Positions 14,621 to 20,238 of a stretch of DNA of 20,238 nucleotides are shown here, in pieces. The position numbers and the translations under genes were made by a program. The notes under the pieces were generated by a model. That model did no database searches. It had not been told where the DNA came from and saw only the letters and a program-made list of their open reading frames with translations. Numbering within the stretch: position 1 is the stretch's first letter; each line of letters opens with the position of its first letter. The DNA comes from UBA1367 sp040268355 (lineage in GTDB: Bacteria > Actinomycetota > Coriobacteriia > Coriobacteriales > Atopobiaceae): positions 1 through 20,238 of the forward strand of contig JAWRIT010000160.1 in assembly GCA_040268355.1 (NCBI GenBank), written 5' to 3'.

Positions 14621-14651
14621 AAAAACCCTGGCCAGTTCACACTGGTCAGGG
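14621..14651 (-). terminator. intrinsic terminator of the tRNA-fMet gene
   Basis: On the minus strand a stem of 11 pairs (CCCTGACCAGT / ACTGGCCAGGG, one G-T pair) with a four-base loop (GTGA) is followed by TTTTT at 14621-14625. It begins about ten bases after the CCA end of the tRNA. Confidence 0.88.
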
Positions 14652-14660
14652 CCTTGGTTT

Positions 14661-14737
14661 TGGTCGCGGGGGCAGGATTTGAACCTACGACCTCCGGGTT
14701 ATGAGCCCGGCGAGCTACCAGACTGCTCCACCCCGCA
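14661..14737 (-). tRNA. initiator tRNA-Met (CAT anticodon)
   Basis: The 77-base gene folds fully and includes an encoded CCA at 14661-14663. The anticodon loop is CTCATAA on a CCGGG/CCCGG stem. The three consecutive G-C pairs next to the loop are the initiator hallmark. The D-arm reads GGAGCAG...GGTAGCTC, the T-arm GTAGG-TTCAAAT-CCTGC. At the acceptor end, U1 faces G72 rather than a Watson-Crick pair, again as expected for an initiator, although C1-A72 is the commoner form. Strand, promoter and terminator all agree. Confidence 0.95.
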
Positions 14738-15239
14738 CTGTCTGGGCGCGTCGTACGCGCAAATAAGTACTGTAACGGCTGCGTCATTTCGTGTCAAGGC
14801 GAGATTTGCAAAACCCTGTCGCACGGGTGGGTCATCCTCCGTCCATTCACAAACTCGTCCACACGTATGGCGTGTCTTGCCGCCGGTCAGGTTGCGGCAA
14901 CTCCGGACAGCCGAGTCGCATCAGTCTTCCCCACAAGCCATGGCGACCCGCTGCATGGCTTGCGATGGCCCTCTCCGCACAGCTTGCGGCATCCTGGCGC
15001 CCCCTCACACAGCTCATAGCGCCCCTTCGTCACACAGGTGACTCCCGCCTCATCCACCCCTCGTCCGAAGCCCCACACGCACAGCCTGTTGTGGAGGTTT
15101 CATCAACCGTCGTATTGCTTCTTCGCGGCGCATTCGCGGGGGTCCGGTCGTGCTATAAACCTTACGTTTGCGCTTCGGCACCATCCGAGTCAGGCGCAGA
15201 TACGACCCACTCATCACCTCACAAAGGAGACCACGCACC
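14738..15239. other. non-coding region between tRNA-fMet and the GH32 gene
   Basis: The left end holds the tRNA promoter. Two adjacent dyads follow: ACACG/CGTGT at 14861-14875 and TTGCCGC/GCGGCAA at 14877-14900 with a ten-base loop. Nothing coding is supported between. TATAAA at 15154-15159 may be the -10 box of the GH32 gene; the matching -35 is poor. AAAGGAG lies ten bases before the GH32 start. The length suggests room for a sugar-responsive regulator site, but I cannot name one. Confidence 0.4.
14769..14797 (-). promoter_or_regulatory. promoter of the tRNA-fMet gene
   Basis: On the minus strand TTGACA (14792-14797) is followed after 17 bases by TACAGT (14769-14774), about 31 bases before the mature tRNA 5' end. 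The -35 is perfect and the spacing ideal; the -10 has two mismatches. Confidence 0.75.
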
Positions 15240-16694
15240 ATGCCCCACGAGCGCTACCGACTCGGATTCCACATCGCCCCCAAGACGGGCTGGCTGAACG
15301 ACCCGAACGGCCTCTGCCAGTTTCGTGGCGTCTACCACGCCTTCTTCCAGTTCAACCCCCTGTGGCCCGCTATCGACACCAAGTATTGGCGCCACTTCGT
15401 CTCCACCGACCTGGTGCATTGGAAGGATTGTGGAACCCCGCTCGTGACCGACATCGCAGAGGATCGCAATGGCGTGTACTCCGGGTCCGCCTGCGTGCGA
15501 CGTGGCATGGCCACCGACGGCGGCGACCTCATGTGCCTGTACTACACCGGCAACGTGATCTACAAGGACGACCCCGAGGCCGGCATGGACTTCGTGCACA
15601 CCGGCCGCGAGGCCAATGAGATCCTGGTCACCAGCGAGGACGGCATGACCTTCTCCGAGAAGAGCGTGCTGCTGCGTAACGCCGACTATCCCGACGTGTG
15701 CACGCTGCACGTGCGTGACCCCAAGGTGTGGGAGCAGGACGGACAGGTGTGGATGCTGCTGGGCGCGCGCGACCAGAACGACCAGGGCATGGTGCTGCTC
15801 TACGGCTCTGAGGACGGACGCACCTGGCGCATCAAGTCCCAGGTCTATTCCCAGCAGCCCTTCGGCTACATGTGGGAGTGCCCTAACATCGTGCAGATCG
15901 AGGGCCGCGAGTTTCTTGCCGTGTGTCCCCAGGGCCTGCCCGACGAGGTGGACCGCTGGCAGAACATGTGGCAGGCGGGCTACTTTCCGCTGCCCGGCAG
16001 CATCATGGACACGCTGCTCGTGGACGAGCAGACCTTCGTGGAGTGGGATCTGGGCTACGACTTCTACGCGCCGCAGGTCTTTGTGGACGACGCCGGTCGT
16101 ACGATCCTCATCGGTTGGATGGGGACCTTCGAGGACAACCGGACCAGCACGCCGGCAGGCATGCCCTGGGCGCACTGCCTGACGGTGCCACGCGAGCTGA
16201 CAGTGGGCGACGACGGCCTGCTGCGCCAGCTGCCGGTGCGCGAGCTCGAGACCGCGCGGGGCGAGGGGCTGTCGCTTCGGGCGAGCCGTCACGTCGCCAT
16301 CGACGAGCATCGCGCCGACATCGTGCTCGAGGGCATCGACGGTGTCGGTGCGCTGGTGCTTGACGACGACGCGCTGGAGATCGCCTTTACGGGCGAGAAG
16401 CTCGAGATCCGCTTTGGAGACGGTGGCATCGCCGGCGGCCGCGTGGATCGGCAGGTGCCGCTCAGCCACCTGGACGACCTGCGCGTGCTGGTGGACACCT
16501 CGGCCATCGAGCTCTATGCGAACGGGGGAGCGCTGGTCTTCTCCACGCGGTGGTTCCCCACCGCCGACATGCTCAAGGTCGAGGCAAGCTTCACGTGCGA
16601 TCGCGCCATGATGTATGCCATGGAGGACGCCATGGCTGACGCCTATGCCGAGACGCACACATACTCGACACGTGTATTGGATGCGGTGGTCTGA
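15240..16694 (+). CDS. GH32 beta-fructofuranosidase / sucrose-6-phosphate hydrolase
   Basis: A 484-residue glycoside hydrolase family 32 enzyme that cleaves beta-fructosidic bonds of sucrose, sucrose-6-phosphate or short fructans. The N-terminal five-bladed propeller has the three catalytic motifs: WLNDPNG (18-24, nucleophile Asp21), RDP (159-161, transition-state Asp160) and the EC of MWECPN (acid/base Glu213). From about residue 335 a beta-sandwich follows. There is no signal peptide, so it acts inside the cell. The ATG at 15240 begins MPHERYRLGFHIAP, the usual GH32 opening; the frame upstream is non-coding. No sugar transporter or LacI regulator lies beside it in the window, so the substrate cannot be fixed. 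Confidence 0.92.
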   Translation: MPHERYRLGFHIAPKTGWLNDPNGLCQFRGVYHAFFQFNPLWPAIDTKYWRHFVSTDLVHWKDCGTPLVTDIAEDRNGVYSGSACVRRGMATDGGDLMCLYYTGNVIYKDDPEAGMDFVHTGREANEILVTSEDGMTFSEKSVLLRNADYPDVCTLHVRDPKVWEQDGQVWMLLGARDQNDQGMVLLYGSEDGRTWRIKSQVYSQQPFGYMWECPNIVQIEGREFLAVCPQGLPDEVDRWQNMWQAGYFPLPGSIMDTLLVDEQTFVEWDLGYDFYAPQVFVDDAGRTILIGWMGTFEDNRTSTPAGMPWAHCLTVPRELTVGDDGLLRQLPVRELETARGEGLSLRASRHVAIDEHRADIVLEGIDGVGALVLDDDALEIAFTGEKLEIRFGDGGIAGGRVDRQVPLSHLDDLRVLVDTSAIELYANGGALVFSTRWFPTADMLKVEASFTCDRAMMYAMEDAMADAYAETHTYSTRVLDAVV

Positions 16695-16901
16695 GCTCCC
16701 CGATCAGTCCAACGGGGTGTGGCGCGCTTGCCCCGCGTATGGGATGAGAGACCACATCGACCCCTCCTTTCCAGGGCGGATGCTTGGCACTGACCACGTG
16801 CGGGGGATGCGAGAGGTGCGTCGCCGAGTCGCCGATGGTGCGGATCGGCACTGCGCCCGCCTGCCGCACCTACGCCTGCTCTGCGGTATGCTTGAGTTCG
16901 T

Positions 16902-16930
16902 CCGACATTTCGCGGTGTTGGGTCGTATCC
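16902..16930 (+). promoter_or_regulatory. candidate ECF-sigma promoter of the sigma/anti-sigma operon
   Basis: CCGACA (16902-16907) and GGTCGTATCC (16921-16930) match in sequence and spacing the element ahead of the VWA lipoprotein gene (18522-18550). The CGACA and GGTCGTATCC blocks start 18 bases apart in both. Over the aligned 30 bases I count 22 identities, with all ten of the right-hand block identical. The leader to the GTG at 16951 is short, with GGGGAGG inside it. It would be read by the ECF factor itself. Confidence 0.65.
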
Positions 16931-16950
16931 ATAGCAGAGGGGAGGCTGTC

Positions 16951-17430
16951 GTGTCGCAGACGTGCGATATCGAGGCGATCTTCAGACGACACGCGCAGAC
17001 GGTGTATCGCGTTTGTTATTCCTTCATGGGGTCGGTGGCCGACGCCGAGGACGCCACGCAAGCTACGTTCATGAAGCTTGTGGATCGTCCGCGCTCGTTC
17101 GAGAGCGAGGAGCACGAGAAGGCGTGGCTTATCGTGTGCGCGTCAAACCTGTGTCGCGACCTGCTCAAGAGTGCGGCCCGTACTCGCGTGACGGCGATGC
17201 CCGAGCGTGAGCCGGCGGATCCACGGCAGGCAGGCCCCATCGACGAGACGCTCGATGCGGTGCTGCGTCTCCCCGAGAAGTATAAGGACGTGGTCTACCT
17301 GCATTATTACGAGGGCTACAAAACCGGCGAGATCGCAGAGATGCTGGGGGAGAAGCCTTCGACCGTCCGCAACCGCCTGCGTGACGCGCGGGGCCTGTTG
17401 CGGGAGGCGCTGAGGGGCGATGCGCGATGA
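16951..17430 (+). CDS. ECF-type RNA polymerase sigma factor
   Basis: A 159-residue sigma-70 family ECF factor. Region 2 covers about residues 8-75, with IFRRHAQTVYRVCYSFMGSV, the DAEDATQATFMKLVDR helix that touches the -10 element and core polymerase, and HEKAWLIVCASNLCRD. Region 4 covers about 100-155, with LPEKYKDVVYLHYYEGYKTG and the -35-binding helix-turn-helix EIAEMLGEKPSTVRNRLRDA. The start is GTG at 16951, with GGGGAGG five bases ahead; longer in-frame starts lack a site. Its last codon overlaps the anti-sigma start (ATGA). A promoter-like element upstream, shared with the VWA gene, suggests autoregulation and a small envelope regulon. Confidence 0.92.
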   Translation: MSQTCDIEAIFRRHAQTVYRVCYSFMGSVADAEDATQATFMKLVDRPRSFESEEHEKAWLIVCASNLCRDLLKSAARTRVTAMPEREPADPRQAGPIDETLDAVLRLPEKYKDVVYLHYYEGYKTGEIAEMLGEKPSTVRNRLRDARGLLREALRGDAR

Positions 17431-18179
17431 GTGACACCAACAAGCTGTTTGACCAGTACATACACGACGCGTACGAGCGTGTCGAGCTGAGCGGGGATGC
17501 GCAGGAGCGCATGCTCGCCGCGCTGCTTGCGGCACAGGCCGCGCGCACGGAAGCGGCGGCGGAGCCTGCCGAGCGCATCGCGCCGGTGGCCGCGCCGACT
17601 GCGACGCAGGAGGAGACGGAGCAGGAGGTGCGTGCCGACGGGGAACCCGCACAGGTCGAGCTCACGGCTGTGCCTCGTCGTCGGCGCGTCCTGCCTGCGT
17701 GGGCTGCGCTGGCAGCCGCTCTCCTGGTGGCGACGATAGTCGTGCGCGTGAGTGGCGTGATGGACGGCTGGGGCTCGGGCTCTGCCGACAGCGCGGCGGC
17801 GCCTGCCGAAAGCGCGGCGACCGACGAGGGCGTCTCCTATGACGCGGAGTCCCTTGAGGACAAAGAGAGCCGTTCGATCTCGGAAGAGATGGCGCCCCAG
17901 ACCGATGCCGACGCCACATCCGCCGAGCCCACCGCCGTCGAGCTCTATCCCAGCATCATGCTGGCCGACGGCACGCACCTGACGGCTCTTGAGGACAGCC
18001 TGTATCCCAGGGAGCTTGATGCCTCTCAGGTGGGGGACTCACTGGGTGAGGCGACCGCGACGTCGTTCGACCCGGGCAAGGAGGTCACCTGCGAGGTGTT
18101 CGCGCTGGTAGATGACTCCACGGCCTTTGCGGTGCGCTATCCGGGCGAGGACACGTACTGGCGCTGCACCAAGGACTGA
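17427..18179 (+). CDS. membrane anti-sigma factor, partner of the ECF sigma
   Basis: A 250-residue single-pass protein that should hold the sigma factor at the membrane. The cytoplasmic N-terminus (1-85) starts with a helical section (LFDQYIHDAYERVELSGDAQERMLAALL) followed by an Ala/Glu-rich linker. A basic RRRR block precedes the membrane helix at about 88-108. Outside, a Ser/Ala/Asp/Glu-rich stretch leads to a compact C-terminal domain (LYPSIMLADGTHLTALED to VRYPGEDTYWRC), which could be the sensing part. No zinc HxxxCxxC motif is seen, so it is not a ZAS-type anti-sigma. It overlaps the sigma gene by four bases and ends before a strong terminator. The role is inferred from position and topology; sequence alone would only say membrane protein. 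Confidence 0.8.
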   Translation: MSDTNKLFDQYIHDAYERVELSGDAQERMLAALLAAQAARTEAAAEPAERIAPVAAPTATQEETEQEVRADGEPAQVELTAVPRRRRVLPAWAALAAALLVATIVVRVSGVMDGWGSGSADSAAAPAESAATDEGVSYDAESLEDKESRSISEEMAPQTDADATSAEPTAVELYPSIMLADGTHLTALEDSLYPRELDASQVGDSLGEATATSFDPGKEVTCEVFALVDDSTAFAVRYPGEDTYWRCTKD

Positions 18180-18228
18180 TGTCCGTCACGAGCGAGGTGG
18201 CTCCCACCACATGGAAAGATGACCTGAG

Positions 18229-18263
18229 CAAGGGCGTCTGCGCGAGGCAGGCGCCCTTTTTTT
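18229..18263 (+). terminator. terminator of the sigma/anti-sigma operon (repeat copy 1)
   Basis: GGGCGTCTGC and GCAGGCGCCC pair over ten bases (one T-G pair) around a five-base loop (GCGAG), then seven T at 18257-18263. It lies 50 bases after the anti-sigma stop. The 27-base block caagggcg...ggcgcc is repeated exactly at 18468-18494. Confidence 0.9.
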
Positions 18264-18467
18264 GCGCCGACACAGAAAGAGGCACCTATGTGTCGGGGAT
18301 TGCGAAGGGGGCATGCGGAGCCGGGCCCAGGGTAGGGCCATGGGACGGGTGGGCCCGCCCGCAGCGCCGCCCTCCCGGCCTCGCCGGACGGCCGCATTCA
18401 AGCCCAAGAACATGCTCGCATCCTCCATCGGACGCATGACACATACGTCCCTCTTCCCCCGTATCAA

Positions 18468-18500
18468 CAAGGGCGTCTGCGCGAGGCAGGCGCCTTTTTT
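18468..18500 (+). terminator. second copy of the same terminator, just before the VWA promoter
   Basis: The same stem and loop as copy 1, one C shorter before the T run (six T at 18495-18500). It ends about 21 bases before the -35 block of the VWA gene promoter and so insulates it from upstream reading. Confidence 0.85.
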
Positions 18501-18521
18501 GCGCCAGATTCGGACGCGGGT

Positions 18522-18550
18522 GCGACAAAATGCGACGTTCGGTCGTATCC
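18522..18550 (+). promoter_or_regulatory. candidate ECF-sigma promoter of the VWA lipoprotein gene
   Basis: GCGACA (18522-18527) and GGTCGTATCC (18541-18550) repeat the element found ahead of the ECF sigma gene, with identical spacing. The leader to the ATG at 18582 is about 25 bases and contains the GGAAGGGG ribosome site. Confidence 0.65.
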
Positions 18551-18581
18551 CTGGTAGACGCATTATCGGAAGGGGATGACC

Positions 18582-20201
18582 ATGGCACGCACATTGCACA
18601 CACACACTTTGACATCTGGACGCACCCTGGTCGCATGGGCCGTCATGCTTTCGCTGGTGGTCTCGCTCGCGGGTTGCGGATGCGTACTGCGCGACCAAAG
18701 CGGAACCGCCACATCGTCCGACGACGGCGTGGGTGCGCCGGGAGCTGGCGCGGTGGAGGGCGAGAGCGGCGCCGGTGACGTCATGTGGTACGAAGACGAA
18801 TCGATCGAGTTCAACACGGAGGAGTATGACGCCCTGCAGGAGATAGGCTTCATCTCCACGGCGACCAGGCCGCTCTCCACCGTCTCTGCCGACGTTGACA
18901 CGGCCAGCTACTGCAACCTGCGGCGCATGCTGCGCGACGGGTGGACGCCCGACGAGATCGACGCGGGTGCCGTGCGCATCGAGGAGATGCTCAACTACTT
19001 CTCCTATGACTACGAGACGGGTTCGGGAGACGACCTCTTTGGCACGACCGTGCACGTGGGGGACTGCCCGTGGAACGACGAGACCAAGCTGGTGACGCTC
19101 GGCTTTGCGACGGCCCCTGAGGCCACAAGCGTGGCAGAGGCCGGTTCGAATTTGGTGTTTCTTATCGACGTGTCGGGCTCGATGGACTCCCCCGACAAGC
19201 TCGACCTGCTCAAGGATGCCTTTGACGAGTTCGTCTCGCATCTGGGGGAGGACGATGTGGTCTCCATCGTGACCTACGCGAACGGCGAGGATGTGGTGCT
19301 CGAGGGCGCCCGCGGCACCGAGCAGCGCACGATCATGCGCGCCATTCGGCAGCTTCAGGCTGACGGCGCGACGAACGGCGAGGCGGGCCTGCAGATGGCC
19401 TACGAGCTGGCGCAGCGCAACTTCATCGAAGGTGGGGTGAACCGCATCGTCATGGCCTCGGACGGCGACCTCAACGTGGGCATGAGCAGCGAAAGCGACC
19501 TGCACGACTACGTCGACAAGCAGCGGGAGACGGGCATCTACCTGAGCGTGCTGGGCTTTGGGAGCGGCAACTACAAGGACAATAAGATGGAGACGCTGGC
19601 AGACCATGGCAATGGCTCCTACCACTACATCGACTGCGTCGAGGAGGCGGAGCGGGTGCTGGGCACCAATCTGACGGCCAACCTCGTGCCCTTGGCTGAC
19701 GACGTCAAGGTGCAGGTCGAGTTCAACCCGGCGCAGGTCAAGGGATACCGGCTCATTGGCTACGAGAATCGCATGATGGCCGACGAGGACTTCCGCAACG
19801 ACGAGCGCGATGCGGGCGACGTGGGACCGGGGCACCAGTTCACCGTGGCCTACGAGGTTGCCCTCGCCGAGTCAGGGCAGGAGATTGCCGAGACCGACCT
19901 CAAGTACGACTCCGGGAGCTCGGGGGATGCGGCGACTGACGAGTGGCTGACCTCGACCATTCGCTATCGCCCCGCGGACGGCGGCGACGTGCGCGAGCAG
20001 ACCGAGACCGTGGGAGCGGGCGACCTTTCGGATGATCCGGGCGACGATTGGCGCTTCCAGGCTGCCGTGATCGAGTTTGGCATGCTGCTGCGTGACTCCG
20101 ACTACGCCGGGTCTGCCAGCTACGACTCCATCGCCGAGCTTGTGGGTACTGGCAAGCTCTCCGAGGAGCGCGAGGGCTTCGTCGAGCTCGCCCTCGGCTG
20201 A
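18582..20201 (+). CDS. VWA-domain lipoprotein, YfbK-type
   Basis: A 539-residue surface lipoprotein. The signal peptide has a membrane helix (about 15-30) and the lipobox LAGC, so Cys32 would be lipidated. A disordered linker follows. Residues about 75-165 match the VWA N-terminal domain of YfbK-type proteins (LSTVSADVDTASYCNLRRML, RIEEMLNYFSYDYE). The VWA domain has the metal site DVSGS at 196-200 and a second threonine/aspartate region near MASDGDLNVGMS. The C-terminal part (about 330-510), with GSYHYIDCVEEAERVL and VKVQVEFNPAQVKGYRLIGY, matches DUF3520. I start at ATG 18582, six bases after GGAAGGGG, rather than at ATG 18576. Its promoter-like element is shared with the ECF sigma gene. The last bases of the window (AGGAGG near 20224) may be the ribosome site of a next gene. 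Confidence 0.92.
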   Translation: MARTLHTHTLTSGRTLVAWAVMLSLVVSLAGCGCVLRDQSGTATSSDDGVGAPGAGAVEGESGAGDVMWYEDESIEFNTEEYDALQEIGFISTATRPLSTVSADVDTASYCNLRRMLRDGWTPDEIDAGAVRIEEMLNYFSYDYETGSGDDLFGTTVHVGDCPWNDETKLVTLGFATAPEATSVAEAGSNLVFLIDVSGSMDSPDKLDLLKDAFDEFVSHLGEDDVVSIVTYANGEDVVLEGARGTEQRTIMRAIRQLQADGATNGEAGLQMAYELAQRNFIEGGVNRIVMASDGDLNVGMSSESDLHDYVDKQRETGIYLSVLGFGSGNYKDNKMETLADHGNGSYHYIDCVEEAERVLGTNLTANLVPLADDVKVQVEFNPAQVKGYRLIGYENRMMADEDFRNDERDAGDVGPGHQFTVAYEVALAESGQEIAETDLKYDSGSSGDAATDEWLTSTIRYRPADGGDVREQTETVGAGDLSDDPGDDWRFQAAVIEFGMLLRDSDYAGSASYDSIAELVGTGKLSEEREGFVELALG

Positions 20202-20238
20202 CCACCGGCGCCGAAAGCCGCACAGGAGGACGGGGCGC

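Larger units (their letters stand above)
18180..18581. other. gap with duplicated terminators between anti-sigma and VWA genes
   Basis: The 402-base gap holds two near-identical hairpin terminators (18229-18263 and 18468-18500), a possible third hairpin (CGACACA/TGTGTCG, 18268-18298), and the promoter of the VWA gene. The 200 bases between the terminators are GC-rich and have no coding frame with a ribosome site. They could encode a small RNA ended by the second terminator; no promoter for it is obvious. Confidence 0.5.

Noticed and set aside
15219..16658. Minus-strand open frame of 479 codons opposite the GH32 gene
   Set aside because: The plus strand has all GH32 catalytic motifs; the opposite frame has no motif and is a GC-rich mirror.
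18186..19835. Long minus-strand open frame (549 codons) opposite the VWA gene
   Set aside because: It is antisense to a clearly real gene, has no ribosome site, is rich in Arg/His/Val as expected of a shadow frame, and also runs through two terminators.

Overview
The window reads as chromosomal DNA of a high-GC Gram-positive bacterium. GTG starts, GC-rich third positions, a class M sirtuin paired with a zinc macrodomain, and a lipoprotein-type VWA protein fit an actinobacterium of the Coriobacteriia type (for example Olsenella or Collinsella-like). That placement is an inference from gene content and composition, not a database result.

Layout. 1-489 is non-coding apart from 10-bp phased repeats. 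490-1958 (-) is a Schlafen/AlbA_2-type ATP-binding protein gene broken by a one-base frameshift. 2258-3606 (-) is a TetR repressor plus a NapH-like membrane ferredoxin, behind a promoter that carries a long double palindrome. 3790-5497 (-) is a SirTM / zinc macrodomain pair, the writer and eraser of lipoyl-linked ADP-ribosylation, without the usual GcvH-L and LplA2 partners in view. 5569-6345 (-) encodes a tandem NTF2-like protein, divergent from an HxlR regulator (6491-6919, +) across an operator-like intergenic region. 7375-8334 (+) is an ORF6N-domain protein with a PLD-like C-terminus.

8650-12960 (-) is a visibly AT-richer block, probably acquired from a Firmicute: an OmpR-type response regulator, a short sensor kinase, and a three-gene ABC exporter resembling lantibiotic/bacitracin self-protection (LanRK-LanFEG). 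No peptide precursor gene accompanies it. 11-bp-period direct repeats before the ATPase gene are candidate regulator sites.

13264-14507 (+) is a second TetR gene with an excellent promoter/operator, overlapping a flavodoxin-like gene. 14661-14737 (-) is the initiator tRNA-Met with its own promoter and terminator. 15240-16694 (+) is a cytoplasmic GH32 sucrose/fructan hydrolase. 16951-18179 (+) is an ECF sigma factor and its membrane anti-sigma factor. 18582-20201 (+) is a VWA lipoprotein. The sigma gene and the VWA gene share a promoter-like motif at identical internal spacing, and a terminator hairpin is duplicated in the gap between the anti-sigma and VWA genes. Together these suggest a small autoregulated envelope-stress regulon, which I consider the most informative novel observation here. 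Regulators are unusually dense: two TetR, one HxlR, one two-component pair and one ECF pair in 20 kb.
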